A DNA stretch of 64,000 nucleotides from Kaistella sp. SH40-3. Lineage in GTDB: Bacteria > Bacteroidota > Bacteroidia > Flavobacteriales > Weeksellaceae. The notes below the pieces were generated by a model, which was not told where the DNA came from, ran no database searches, and saw nothing but the letters and a program-made list of their open reading frames with translations. The stretch spans positions 1 through 64,000 of the forward strand of contig NZ_JAQYUS010000001.1 in assembly GCF_030686865.1 (NCBI RefSeq). The letters are read 5' to 3'. This document shows, in pieces, positions 33,666 to 43,134 of the stretch (its first letter is position 1; the number at the start of each line of letters is the position of its first letter). A program made the position numbers and the translations under genes.

Positions 33666-34866
33666 TTTTTCTGTATCGCTGCCTTTCTAAAGGGGAGCTA
33701 AAGTTTGATTTTAAAGTGCTGTACATTTTCAGCGCCCGCAAAAGCATGCCTTGTGCAAACGGCATGATGTCCATCCTTTGCGAAAAAACACCAACGTCTA
33801 CGGTATCACCCTGACAGTAGTCCAGCGCACCGTCTCTGCGGGTATAGGCTTTCAGTTTCGTCAGGCATTTTTCCAGTGCTTCAGAATATTTCTGATCCTG
33901 CGTCATCTCAAAACACCTGCCGTAAAAGTAAGCAAAAACAGCGGTAGCTGAACTGTCGTAAGGTTCTCTGTTCTGAAGAAAAATACCGAAACCTCCGTCT
34001 TCACGCTGAAACTGAAGATAATAATCGGCAGCATTCAGAACATGCTGCTGAAGCTTTTCTTTTTCCGACCCCACATGGAGTTCCAGATAAGTATCCAGCA
34101 GACCCAAAATAAACCAGCCCGTTCCTCTTCCCCAGCCATACACGCCCACCGGTAAACGGCTTGCCAGTTCGTAAGAATGTACCGGCAGCAGGGTATCCTT
34201 AAACATTCCGTTTTCAATAAACTGCTCTAACTGCCTCACTGCAAGGGCCGAATACTTTTCAGTTCCGTATGTCCTGTCATAAAGCACAAGAAAAGGACAC
34301 ACCAGTCCCAGCGTATCAATATACCTGATATTCTTTCTCGATGAATAAGCAATGAGGCCGTCTTCACCGGTCTGCTTCTCAATCACCTGAATCACCTCGT
34401 CCATCGCCGGCTTTAGAAAATCTGCTTTGTCATTATATTTCAGCAGCCCAAAAGCTAAAATCGCAAAATCAACATTTTCAGGCTTGACTTTCCATTTCCC
34501 ATTGTCATTAATGAAATGACTGATGGTTTTTTGTCTGGAGACTGCTGAATCCTTTAAGGAAAACTCCGAAACCCCGATCAGCAGTCCGCCTGTTTGCCAG
34601 GCCTGTACCCAGCTTCGGGTAAATTCCCCCTCCATCATATCCAAAAGCAACAGATGTCTGTTCTGGGTAACAGGTACCGCAGGAACTGTCGGAAGCCATG
34701 ATGCGCCTTTATTGAACACCTTATCCATCCATTCCTCTTCCTTCTGCCATCTTCCGATTTTGTATCTCGGATAACGTTCCATCCACCAGTAATAGGCATC
34801 TACACTCAAAAAAATCAGTGCAATAAAAAAAAACAGAAGTAACAGATAAAAACTTATCTCCATCAT
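33658..34866 (-). CDS. GH88/GH105-like (alpha/alpha)6 protein with membrane anchor
   Basis: 402 residues. An N-terminal membrane helix (5-25) is followed by an (alpha/alpha)6-barrel. GH88/105 hallmarks: NIRYIDTLGLVCPFLVLYD (catalytic-type Asp near 184) and YGWGRGTGWFILGLLDTY (about 243-260). These enzymes normally hydrate unsaturated uronyl residues released by polysaccharide lyases. It is odd to find one inside a synthesis operon, where it could trim or proofread nascent chains, or act on another sugar. The 4-base overlap with the pyruvyl-transferase-like gene and 8-base overlap with the GH130-like gene show co-translation. Confidence 0.82.
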   Translation of the reverse strand: MMEISFYLLLLFFFIALIFLSVDAYYWWMERYPRYKIGRWQKEEEWMDKVFNKGASWLPTVPAVPVTQNRHLLLLDMMEGEFTRSWVQAWQTGGLLIGVSEFSLKDSAVSRQKTISHFINDNGKWKVKPENVDFAILAFGLLKYNDKADFLKPAMDEVIQVIEKQTGEDGLIAYSSRKNIRYIDTLGLVCPFLVLYDRTYGTEKYSALAVRQLEQFIENGMFKDTLLPVHSYELASRLPVGVYGWGRGTGWFILGLLDTYLELHVGSEKEKLQQHVLNAADYYLQFQREDGGFGIFLQNREPYDSSATAVFAYFYGRCFEMTQDQKYSEALEKCLTKLKAYTRRDGALDYCQGDTVDVGVFSQRMDIMPFAQGMLLRALKMYSTLKSNFSSPLERQRYRKNA

Positions 34867-36020
34867 ATGATTTCCTTTAGAAATTCTGCAGCTTTCAGAG
34901 CATGTGCTTTATATTCCGGCATGGCCGTGCGGTAATGTTCTCTGATATTCATCTCATTTTCGGTCAGCCACTGAAAAGAACCAATAAGTTCGCGGTCAGT
35001 TTTAAAATCCTGAACCGGACACACGTAATGTTCATGGGTTCCGAAGAGGTCTTTCGCAATCCCTTTGGCTTTCATGGAATATCCAATAACAACAGTAGGT
35101 ACTTCGGTAGAATATGCCGCAATAGTAGCATGCGTTCTTGCGCCCATAAAATAGCGGCATTCGGAAATAAACCCTTTCAGGTCCGAGCAGTTATAATCGT
35201 CCACCCAAACCATCCTCCCTGAATCTTTAAATTTTTCATAAAGCGGTTTCATCGCCTCGCGGTCATCATTTCCGGGTACCACAACATGAGGGATCAGGGC
35301 AATCTGCAGATCGGTTTCCGAAATAATATGCTGAACTAAATGTTCGAAATTTTTAAGGATGAGCGCGCTGTTGCCATATTTTAAAATCAGCGGACTCAGA
35401 TTGATTCCTACCGTTTGGCCTTTGATAAAGTTTGGGGGAAGCTGAACTTCATTTTTGAGAAGCTGAAAAGCCGCATCAGGACACAGCCTGATTTCTGTGG
35501 TAATACCGTTCTTTTTAAGCGCATCAAAAGTCAGGGTTTCCCGGGCAATGATCATATTGTACCGGTTAAGATCCCCCGTAAGATCCGGGATCAGGTGATC
35601 ATCAATGGAGCATCCCCAAAGGACCGTTTTCGCACCTTTCCCCTGCAGTATCTGATTATAATCCGCAAGTTCCCAGGTTCCTTCATAGGTATAATTGTCA
35701 CCTCCAATCGAAAGGCAGACATCGCCCTTTTTAATTTTTGAAAAAAAGTTTCTTTTTCGGTATTGGGTAACCAAAGTGGTTTTATTAAAGATTTTTACCT
35801 GTAAAGCAGAAAACAAATAAGGAATACGGTATTTTTTGATCGTCACCGGTTGATCACTCTGCACCTCCACAATCTCATTAAGGCGGTACTTGATTTCATC
35901 TTCGGGAACAAAAGAAAACAGTCTTAATTTTTGCCGCAAAACTTCATTCGTCCCTCTCACAATGGCTTCACAGCCGTGGTTACGGCTGCCGGTATGAAAA
36001 TATAAGTTGATTTTTTTCAT
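34863..36020 (-). CDS. Polysaccharide pyruvyl transferase family protein
   Basis: 385 residues. GT-B-like fold of the CsaB/WcaK family: LYFHTGSRNHGCEAIVRGT at the start, DVCLSIGGDNYTYEG (about 99-113), TVGINLSPLI in the middle and the C-terminal RYFMGARTHATIAAYSTEVPTVVIGYS (residues about 283-309; GARxH motif). It would transfer a pyruvyl group from phosphoenolpyruvate to a sugar, giving the polymer negative charge; some members instead act as glycosyltransferases. It lies 12 bp from the upstream GT2 gene. It is one of two family members in the locus (see 42146-43084). Confidence 0.88.
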   Translation of the reverse strand: MKKINLYFHTGSRNHGCEAIVRGTNEVLRQKLRLFSFVPEDEIKYRLNEIVEVQSDQPVTIKKYRIPYLFSALQVKIFNKTTLVTQYRKRNFFSKIKKGDVCLSIGGDNYTYEGTWELADYNQILQGKGAKTVLWGCSIDDHLIPDLTGDLNRYNMIIARETLTFDALKKNGITTEIRLCPDAAFQLLKNEVQLPPNFIKGQTVGINLSPLILKYGNSALILKNFEHLVQHIISETDLQIALIPHVVVPGNDDREAMKPLYEKFKDSGRMVWVDDYNCSDLKGFISECRYFMGARTHATIAAYSTEVPTVVIGYSMKAKGIAKDLFGTHEHYVCPVQDFKTDRELIGSFQWLTENEMNIREHYRTAMPEYKAHALKAAEFLKEII

Positions 36021-36032
36021 TAATAATAATTC

Positions 36033-37010
36033 TTAAATGCCGATGTTAATTCCATTTCTAAATTTCGCAAATAAAACAGGTGCCATAAAAAAAAACTGAT
36101 ACCAGAACTGCTGCTTAAATGTCCACCCTTTGAATGCAGTCTTCGTATGATAAGTTTTCACTTTATTAAGGATATTTTTTCTGCTGATCATTCCAGGATC
36201 AATTTCGCTGTGTTTTGTAATTTTCTGATAATGCCACATCGAACCCTGTAGAAATGATTTTATAGCCAAATTTTCAAGTTGGGGAAAATGCTCTTTCATA
36301 TAACAGATTCTTTCTTCAACAGCTGACAGTCCATCCAGTCTCGTCAAATTATAAGGCCTTCCCATATTGCTTTCCACATGGGTTCTGTAAAAATACAGCA
36401 CTTCATCGCGTTGTACCATTCTTTTGGCATTGCCGATGATTTGGAAAGCCCAGAAATCATCTTCGTGTTTTTTTCCCGGCGGAAAAGTAATTCCTTTGTT
36501 CACTTCTGCCGTAAAAAGCTTATTACAGGGCATTTGTTTTATTTCCTCTTTGATAAGGAGCTCCAGTGCTTTTGCGGTGTCATATATTTTTTCTGCCGGT
36601 TCACCGGAATATGGGTGCTCTCCTATTTCATTGATGTTGGCGAATCGGATAAAATCACATTCCACAATATCTGCCTCATTGTCAATCAGACTCCTCAGCA
36701 TCGTTTCATAGAAATGGGGTGCAATGACATCATCGGCATCAATGAAACTGATGAAATGACCGGTTACATTCTGCAGACCGGTGTTTCTCGCAACTGCAAC
36801 ACCAGCATTATCCTGATGGATGGCCTTGATTCTATTTTCTCTTAAAACATAGTCATCCATTATTTTACCGGATGCGTCGGTTGAGCCATCATTAACTAAA
36901 ATAATCTCCAGATTTTTGTAAGTCTGGCCGATGATGCTTTCAATACAGGCTGATAAATATTTCTCAACATTATAAACAGGAACTATAATACTTATTTTAT
37001 TCTTGATCAC
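36033..37010 (-). CDS. Glycosyltransferase family 2 protein
   Basis: 325 residues. GT-A domain: ISIIVPVYNVEKYLSACI, LEIILVNDGSTDASG, ARNTGLQNVTG, and the DxD region FIDADDVIAPHF (about 89-100). The C-terminal part contains a conserved HEDDFWAFQ acidic segment (about 181-189) typical of capsule GT2 enzymes. The start overlaps the next upstream gene by 4 bases (ATGA). It acts at the cytoplasmic side in repeat-unit assembly. Confidence 0.93.
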   Translation of the reverse strand: MIKNKISIIVPVYNVEKYLSACIESIIGQTYKNLEIILVNDGSTDASGKIMDDYVLRENRIKAIHQDNAGVAVARNTGLQNVTGHFISFIDADDVIAPHFYETMLRSLIDNEADIVECDFIRFANINEIGEHPYSGEPAEKIYDTAKALELLIKEEIKQMPCNKLFTAEVNKGITFPPGKKHEDDFWAFQIIGNAKRMVQRDEVLYFYRTHVESNMGRPYNLTRLDGLSAVEERICYMKEHFPQLENLAIKSFLQGSMWHYQKITKHSEIDPGMISRKNILNKVKTYHTKTAFKGWTFKQQFWYQFFFMAPVLFAKFRNGINIGI

Positions 37011-38065
37011 CTTAAATCAATATTTAATTTATTACATATTTTTAAGATAACTGCACTGGGGGTAACATGCTTAAGACAATAGTCTTTTGCTCCTTCTTCC
37101 AATTTTTTACGATAGTTTTCATCATGCAGTAATTTTTCCACCGCGACATCCATTTCATTCCTATCACTTACAAAATGAATATTTTTGCTATGTACCAAAT
37201 CTTCCGGTAAAGCATTTTGAAAAGGGGTGGAAATAATAGCTTTACCCATCGCCAGAAATTGCCCTAATTTCCAGCCGTGACAGTTATGAACAGCGGGAGT
37301 ATTGAACACAAAAAGTGATTTTTTAGTTTTCGCGATATAATCACTAAGCAAATATCTTTTACTGATTGTTAAATCTTTGAATTCGCTGAACTGAGGATGA
37401 TTCCGGTCATTCACCCAAAAACCCCCTTCAAAATCAATCGCTTGTTTTCGGCAGCTTTCAATGTACATTTTGCGGTACCGGTTAGTACCCGTGATGCAGT
37501 TGGGGTGGGGCCACAGACTTGAAACAAAAAACACATAGTCCCTATTCGGCAGTTCTGCGGTCGTAGGTCTGGTGAAATCTTCAATTCTAAGCTGTTTGAT
37601 CTGACTTAAATACGACCGGAAATAATTCTTTAAAGAAACCTGAGGTGAAAACCTCAACTTTAACAGATTAAAAAAGCTGTGGTATAATGCTTCAATAGAA
37701 GTCCACATTTTTATTCCGAAACCTGGTGAAATGGAAAGAATTTTTGTTTTAAACTGTTCAGGCAATTTTTCAGGATTGATATTCACTTTTGCATACAAAT
37801 CGCACCAGCGGTATGCATTTTCCCTTATCGGGCTGTCGTCTCCAAAATCAATGATAATCTTACATAGCGTTTCCCTGTTTTTAATCACCAATGCCATATA
37901 AGAATCATAGGACCACGCTTCATTTTTTTTATCAAGTTCCTGAAAATAGTGGCTAGAAAATGTAACATTATTTTTTCCAAAAACTTCATATAATCCTTTT
38001 ATATAATAAGAGGAGTATATAATATTACTTGAAGGATCCAGATATACTTGATACTGATCAGTCAT
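37007..38065 (-). CDS. Glycosyltransferase, GT-B type (GT1/GT4-like)
   Basis: 352 residues. The N-terminal half is divergent. The C-terminal half has the GT-B nucleotide-sugar site: FNTPAVHNCHGWKLGQFLAMGKAIIS (in parts: CHGWKLGQFLAMG near 269), then a C-terminal helix pair with EKLLHDENYRKKLEEGAK. Upstream, FVSSLWPHPNCITGTNRYRKMYIE (in parts) suggests a sugar-binding loop. No clear E-x7-E motif was seen, so family placement is tentative. It overlaps the GT2 gene downstream by 4 bases. Confidence 0.75.
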   Translation of the reverse strand: MTDQYQVYLDPSSNIIYSSYYIKGLYEVFGKNNVTFSSHYFQELDKKNEAWSYDSYMALVIKNRETLCKIIIDFGDDSPIRENAYRWCDLYAKVNINPEKLPEQFKTKILSISPGFGIKMWTSIEALYHSFFNLLKLRFSPQVSLKNYFRSYLSQIKQLRIEDFTRPTTAELPNRDYVFFVSSLWPHPNCITGTNRYRKMYIESCRKQAIDFEGGFWVNDRNHPQFSEFKDLTISKRYLLSDYIAKTKKSLFVFNTPAVHNCHGWKLGQFLAMGKAIISTPFQNALPEDLVHSKNIHFVSDRNEMDVAVEKLLHDENYRKKLEEGAKDYCLKHVTPSAVILKICNKLNIDLR

Positions 38066-38086
38066 AACTAAAACTTTTTAAATGAA

Positions 38087-39058
38087 TTATTTCCATTTCT
38101 GGTTTTTGGAGTATACAAGATTATAAATAAACATAAATCCGTCATATAAAAGCGGATAGTCAAGCAGTAAACTTTTTAAGGTTCTGATCCTTAAACTCAT
38201 TTTCGAGAAATCTATCATCCGGATTTCCCTGCGGAGCTCTCCAGCGAATTCGCTCTTAAAATAATTTTCTGATTTAAAGATTTTCAGTATATTTAGTATC
38301 TTTCCTGCATAAAAAAATTCTGTCGCATTCCTTATTTCGGGATCCGTCAACTCAGTTTTTATACGTTTGGCAACTATATATACATCGCATGCATGTTTTA
38401 GAACTTCCGAATTTCTGGACGCCGATCCCGAAACAAACCGATATCGATATTTTACAACATCTTCAAAGACACTTTTATTAGCCTTTTTAAAGGCTAAAAT
38501 ATTGAATAAAAGATCTTCATTCACTTTTACATCTGCTGGAAAAAAAACATTGGTCAATATCACCTTCCTGTATAATTTGTTCCATACTCCTGGTTCCACC
38601 TTTTTCCCCGTCAACAGCGCTTTCAATGCTTCCACTTTGTTATGAATCAGCAGATCACCAGAATCGTGAAATTTAACCGTTTCATGTGGCTTTACGAGTT
38701 CGAATCCACAGTGAGAAATGTCGGCATCATATTTTTTAATGTTTTTATAGAGCAACTCATAAAGATCTTCTGCCGCCTGGTCATCAGCATCGATAAAACC
38801 AATATAATCTCCTTTGGCTGCGATTAAACCATTGTTTCGAGCAGTAGAAACGCCCTGGTTTTCCTGATGGATGACCTTAATACGGGAATCTTTGGCTGCC
38901 AGTTCCTCTGACAGCTTGGCGGTACCGTCTGTCGACCCGTCATTAACGATAATGAGTTCAATATTGGGGTAGGTTTGTTTAAGGATACTCCCTACACTCT
39001 CCTCAATAAAACGCTCCGCATTATAAGCCGGAAGTATAACACTGATCAGTTCACTCAT
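38087..39058 (-). CDS. Glycosyltransferase family 2 protein
   Basis: 323 residues. GT-A domain: ISVILPAYNAERFIEESV, IELIIVNDGSTDGTA, ARNNGLIAAKG, FIDADDQAAEDL (DxD, about 90-101). The C-terminal acceptor region has VNEDLLFNILAF (conserved E-D pair near 179). The last 40 residues are hydrophobic/aromatic and may touch the membrane. It overlaps the GT4 gene upstream by 4 bases. Confidence 0.93.
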   Translation of the reverse strand: MSELISVILPAYNAERFIEESVGSILKQTYPNIELIIVNDGSTDGTAKLSEELAAKDSRIKVIHQENQGVSTARNNGLIAAKGDYIGFIDADDQAAEDLYELLYKNIKKYDADISHCGFELVKPHETVKFHDSGDLLIHNKVEALKALLTGKKVEPGVWNKLYRKVILTNVFFPADVKVNEDLLFNILAFKKANKSVFEDVVKYRYRFVSGSASRNSEVLKHACDVYIVAKRIKTELTDPEIRNATEFFYAGKILNILKIFKSENYFKSEFAGELRREIRMIDFSKMSLRIRTLKSLLLDYPLLYDGFMFIYNLVYSKNQKWK

Positions 39059-40170
39059 ATTTCATCCAATAAATTTTCAACCGCTTTCACGGTATTCGCC
39101 GTCGAGAAAAAGCTACCTCTCAATTTTGCCTGGCTACGGTAATGATCCAGCAGTGTGCGATCAGATAGCATTTGTTTCATCCCTTGATATATTCCTTCTG
39201 TCGAGTTTTCGGTTACAATCCCATACTCATTATTTTCACCAAGCATTTCCAGGGCTCCGGAACAATTCGTACTTACTACTGGGATTCCTAAGATTAGGGC
39301 CTCGGAAACCGCCGTGCTAAATCCCTCAGTGTGTGATGAGCATACATATAAATCACATTTGCTTACATACTGATAAGGATTTTGGTGAAAACCCAAAAAC
39401 CGGAAGCTTTCACTGACTCCTAACTCTTTGGCCTTTTTTTCGAGTTTTTCCTGCTCTGGGCCAATACCCAGGATATTAATGTGGTGGGGCAAGCCTTCAT
39501 CCATAAGCTGCTTATGTGCAATAAGCAACCGGTCAAATCCTTTTGGTGCTGCAATTTTTGCCACTGAACAAACCTGAAGGATTTCTTTCTCAAACACATT
39601 CTCCACCGGTTCCAATCCCAACTTCCTGATCTGATCTGTTTCATTGGTATTATAAAGTACTTGTAAAGGAACTTTAGTAGTCATGTTTTTTTTAAAACAT
39701 TCCCCAACTGTTTCAGAGACAGCCACAATCCTGTCAAATTTCTCGTAGGCCTTTCTGGCAGAATTTACTGAGATGAATCCGACACTGGCTTCCTTTTCAT
39801 TATTAAGTTCTATATGTATCCACGCAATTTTCTGGATTTCAGGATTTTCACAACCTGAAATAATCCTTGCTGCAGGACCTTCCAGATAAGAGACCACTAT
39901 ATCGTAGTTTTCTTTTATGAAAAAGCGGTAAAGTACCTTGGGTGAAAACAATTTCATCAGCAGCGAATTGCCTCGAAAGACTTTATTAAATCGCGACCGG
40001 TATTTTACATGGGACTGAAGAAACTGCTTATTAATGCCCTCGTCAAAAATGGAATAAAGCGTCACATCGTACTTTGTTGGGTCCAGATTATTCGCCAGAT
40101 TCACCAGCACCTTTTCAGCACCGCCGTGCATTAAAGTAGGGATGAGGAAGAGAATTTTGGTCATTATCAA
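39055..40170 (-). CDS. Glycosyltransferase family 4 protein
   Basis: 371 residues (Met at 1 or 3). The start TKILFLIPTLMHGGAEKVLVNL has the Gly-rich donor/acceptor loop of GT4. The C-terminal domain has VCSVAKIAAPKGFDRLL, SESFRFLGFHQNPYQYV, and LYVCSSHTEGFSTAVSEALILGIPVV (in parts; E-x7-E, about 277-302). It is a retaining transferase of the inner-membrane assembly line. It sits 24 bp from the GT2 gene upstream and overlaps the downstream one by 4 bases. Confidence 0.93.
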   Translation of the reverse strand: MIMTKILFLIPTLMHGGAEKVLVNLANNLDPTKYDVTLYSIFDEGINKQFLQSHVKYRSRFNKVFRGNSLLMKLFSPKVLYRFFIKENYDIVVSYLEGPAARIISGCENPEIQKIAWIHIELNNEKEASVGFISVNSARKAYEKFDRIVAVSETVGECFKKNMTTKVPLQVLYNTNETDQIRKLGLEPVENVFEKEILQVCSVAKIAAPKGFDRLLIAHKQLMDEGLPHHINILGIGPEQEKLEKKAKELGVSESFRFLGFHQNPYQYVSKCDLYVCSSHTEGFSTAVSEALILGIPVVSTNCSGALEMLGENNEYGIVTENSTEGIYQGMKQMLSDRTLLDHYRSQAKLRGSFFSTANTVKAVENLLDEI

Positions 40171-40194
40171 ATTATTATGGCAGTAATTTCGTGA

Positions 40195-41205
40195 TTACTT
40201 ATGAACAATCATTTTAGACTGTAAAAGTTTTTTATAAATATAAGTTTTAATTCTGTATTCAAAAACTTTTGGTGAATGATAAGCGAAAAATAAAAGCCAG
40301 TGAGCCTTAAAAAAAGGAAGGCTTTCCTCTAATTTGTCTGCAATATATTCGATGTTAAGTCTTTTCATTTCTCTTTTTAGCATTTTGAAACGTGAAAGTG
40401 AAATTGTTGGAATTACATTGACCTTCATCATCATTTCTATCGTCACATAAAATGGTCGATCATAATAAACGACTTGCTTTTCTGTAAAAATATCCTTATT
40501 GGCTTCAATTAGCCGTTTAATACACCATAATTGTTCTATCATTCCATCGAAAGCTTTTTCGCTTTGTGTCGTTTTGGAATTTGAAGTCGAAATAATTCCT
40601 TTCCTGTATTTGTAATATAGCGAGCGTAAATAGCCACATCTTTTTGCAATGGCATGTACTTCTATATTAAAAAGAGAATCTTCAGCGATGGATATTTTCA
40701 AGTTAAACCTTATGTCTTTAATCAATTCTCTCTTATAAAATGCAACAATGTATCCTCTCCTTTGATGTATAAAACCATCCAAAATTTCCCCCGTTTCAGA
40801 ATTCATCTTAAATTCTCCTGTTACTTCACCGCGTGCATTGATATAAGTGATTTTTGGATACAAAAGATCTAAATTATTTTCTTTGATATAGGTGACCTGC
40901 TGTTGCAGTGAGTTTGCATAAATCTCATCATCTGAATCTACAAAAGTTACATATTCCCCCAGAGCCAGATCTAATCCCGTATTTCTTGCTGCAGAAACTC
41001 CCTTATTTTCCTGATCAATAAATATGATATTATTGTACCTTGCTTTAAAACTTAATATGATTTCTCGGGAACCGTCCTTTGAACCGTCATTGATCACAAT
41101 GATTTCATAATCTGATTTAGGCAGATCCTGATCACATACACTTTGCAGGCACTGGCCAAGGTATTTTTCGGAATTGTAAACAGGGATAATGATGGATAGT
41201 TTCAT
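40195..41205 (-). CDS. Glycosyltransferase family 2 protein
   Basis: 336 residues. GT-A domain: LSIIIPVYNSEKYLGQCL, YEIIVINDGSKDGSR, ARNTGLDLALGEY and FVDSDDEIYANS (DxD, about 88-99). The acceptor domain includes ISIAEDSLFNIEVHA (E-D pair near 175). The C-terminus is basic. The start overlaps the upstream GT2 gene by 4 bases. Confidence 0.93.
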   Translation of the reverse strand: MKLSIIIPVYNSEKYLGQCLQSVCDQDLPKSDYEIIVINDGSKDGSREIILSFKARYNNIIFIDQENKGVSAARNTGLDLALGEYVTFVDSDDEIYANSLQQQVTYIKENNLDLLYPKITYINARGEVTGEFKMNSETGEILDGFIHQRRGYIVAFYKRELIKDIRFNLKISIAEDSLFNIEVHAIAKRCGYLRSLYYKYRKGIISTSNSKTTQSEKAFDGMIEQLWCIKRLIEANKDIFTEKQVVYYDRPFYVTIEMMMKVNVIPTISLSRFKMLKREMKRLNIEYIADKLEESLPFFKAHWLLFFAYHSPKVFEYRIKTYIYKKLLQSKMIVHK

Positions 41206-42146
41206 TTTTGCGAATGATAAATTAAGAGTTTACTGATAGCTGAATAGGTACCCAGACATTTGCCCAATTTTAATAAATATCTTAATGATCTGTTGGGAGA
41301 CATAGTTATCATGAGATCAAAATGTTTCTTAATAATTTCCCTAATTTCTCTTTCTTTTTCATTTTTATCAAAGTGTACTGCATCATAAAGTCCATCTAAC
41401 ATTCTTTTGAACACATATGTCATATTTTTAAGATAATACTTTGTGGGATAGTAATGCATTTCTTCCTCTAAATATTCGTATAAATACTTGGCAGAAAGGT
41501 AATCATTCTCTGTACTGCTTAAACCGCAATCTCTATGTCGATAATAATAACGGGGGTTAGCAGCCGTTACTATTTTTTGGGTGAATTTTAAGTAACAGAT
41601 ATTGAACAAAGCATCTTCACCAAAATGAATCTTATTATTAAATTGCACCTTATTGCCTTTGATTATTTCTGATCGATAAAACTTACCGCATGGACCGGGA
41701 AAATGGGGATATAATGTAAACTCATCTAAAAAGCTATTCTGAATATAAATGTTTTCTTCAAAATGAAGTCCTTTGTTAATTTTGTTTCTATTTACCCGAT
41801 CTGTTGAAAGTATTATCCAATCCAGATCAGAAAATTTTGACAGAATATCAAAATAATTTTCACTAATCCAGTCATCACTGTCAACAAAAGTAATCCATTT
41901 ACCTTTTGCATGTAATAACCCTACATTGCGTGCTGCGCTAACCCCTGCATTCACCTGATGAAATACAGTCACTCTATTATCTACTGTTGCATATTCATCA
42001 CAAATTTCTGGACTTTTGTCACTGGAACCATCATTAATCAAGAGCAATTGAAAATCAGTAAACGTCTGCTCCAATATGGAATTTACACATTGATGTAAAT
42101 ATCGTTCTGCATTGTATACCGGAATAATAACTGTTACTGTAGGCAT
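41202..42146 (-). CDS. Glycosyltransferase family 2 protein
   Basis: 314 residues. GT-A domain: VTVIIPVYNAERYLHQCV, FQLLLINDGSSDKS, ARNVGLLHAKGKW and FVDSDDWISENY (DxD, about 89-100). The acceptor region carries IHFGEDALFNICYLKF. The start codon shares one base with the stop of the upstream pyruvyl-transferase-like gene. Its sequence is close to the neighbours at 36033 and 38087, suggesting duplication within the locus. Confidence 0.93.
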   Translation of the reverse strand: MPTVTVIIPVYNAERYLHQCVNSILEQTFTDFQLLLINDGSSDKSPEICDEYATVDNRVTVFHQVNAGVSAARNVGLLHAKGKWITFVDSDDWISENYFDILSKFSDLDWIILSTDRVNRNKINKGLHFEENIYIQNSFLDEFTLYPHFPGPCGKFYRSEIIKGNKVQFNNKIHFGEDALFNICYLKFTQKIVTAANPRYYYRHRDCGLSSTENDYLSAKYLYEYLEEEMHYYPTKYYLKNMTYVFKRMLDGLYDAVHFDKNEKEREIREIIKKHFDLMITMSPNRSLRYLLKLGKCLGTYSAISKLLIYHSQK

Positions 42147-43084
42147 TATGAAAATTTAATTTGAATGTCTTCAAATTTTCTATTTAAAACGAACGGAAAA
42201 GCTTTTAATAAGGATATTTGTGTTAATGCCAACTGTTGTGTTTGGGGCAATCGCTGGCTGACAGGTACTGACTCAATAAGTTTCAAATTTTCAAGCAGGT
42301 CTGTCGAAATTAAGGAGGAAGGTATTGATTTATATTCTTCAAGTCCAACTGATGAAAAATAATCCCTAAATTTCACATCATCGCCATATAGTTTTTTGTC
42401 ATGATCGGTACACCATATTGAAGGAATCCCGTAAGCATGTGATACAATTATTCCGTGGAGAGAAGTAGAAAGTGTATTCTCACACGAACAAATTTCATTA
42501 ATGATTTTCTCAATAGGATCCAACAGATTTATGACCAACATATCTTCTCCCGAGATAGACCTCATTTTATTGTAATGTCTATGGTGCGGTATTACGCCCA
42601 ATTTAAATTTTTTACTCCATTCAGGTTTATAAATTAGTGGCAGCAGAATAGCGGGGTCACCAACTACATCTGGTACTTTATGTCCCAGTTCTTTTAATCG
42701 AAGCTGAGTATATTTCCCACGAACAACTCTGAAATCAGCATTTTGGATTTTTGATTTCGTTTCAATGATTCCGGCTCCCCACACGATACATTTATTATAG
42801 GTAATATGTTCCAAGACACTTCCAATTGCCACTAACACTACTGGTCTCACAATGAAATAATAATATATATGCCTCACATAATTTGCAAAAGATATTTTTC
42901 TTTTTAGGTATCGATGCGTGAAAGTTTTAATGTAAGTAACAGAGTCTAGTTTAAAGTCATTAAAATCCAAATAATAAACTTTTTTTCCTGAAAGTCTCTC
43001 AATAATAAAAGGATTGAGTTCATCACCAAAATTACCATGACCTTCGTGGTGTCGATACCAGAACAAATTTATCTTTTCACTCAT
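42146..43084 (-). CDS. Polysaccharide pyruvyl transferase family protein (short form)
   Basis: 312 residues. Start pattern FWYRHHEGHGNFGDELNPFI, then IGSVLEHITYNKCIVWGAGI (about 106-125), VPDVVGDPAILLP and the C-terminal CENTLSTSLHGIIVSHAYGIPSIW (in parts; S-LHG motif near 225-231). This is the shorter PS_pyruv_trans subgroup. Members add ketal pyruvate or act as unusual transferases. Two such genes in one locus suggest at least one acidic pyruvylated sugar in the product. It is separated from the upstream GT2 gene by 50 bp. Confidence 0.85.
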   Translation of the reverse strand: MSEKINLFWYRHHEGHGNFGDELNPFIIERLSGKKVYYLDFNDFKLDSVTYIKTFTHRYLKRKISFANYVRHIYYYFIVRPVVLVAIGSVLEHITYNKCIVWGAGIIETKSKIQNADFRVVRGKYTQLRLKELGHKVPDVVGDPAILLPLIYKPEWSKKFKLGVIPHHRHYNKMRSISGEDMLVINLLDPIEKIINEICSCENTLSTSLHGIIVSHAYGIPSIWCTDHDKKLYGDDVKFRDYFSSVGLEEYKSIPSSLISTDLLENLKLIESVPVSQRLPQTQQLALTQISLLKAFPFVLNRKFEDIQIKFS

Positions 43085-43134
43085 GTCTTGTATAAATAAT
43101 CAATTGCTTTTCCAATGCCACCATTTCTTTATTA

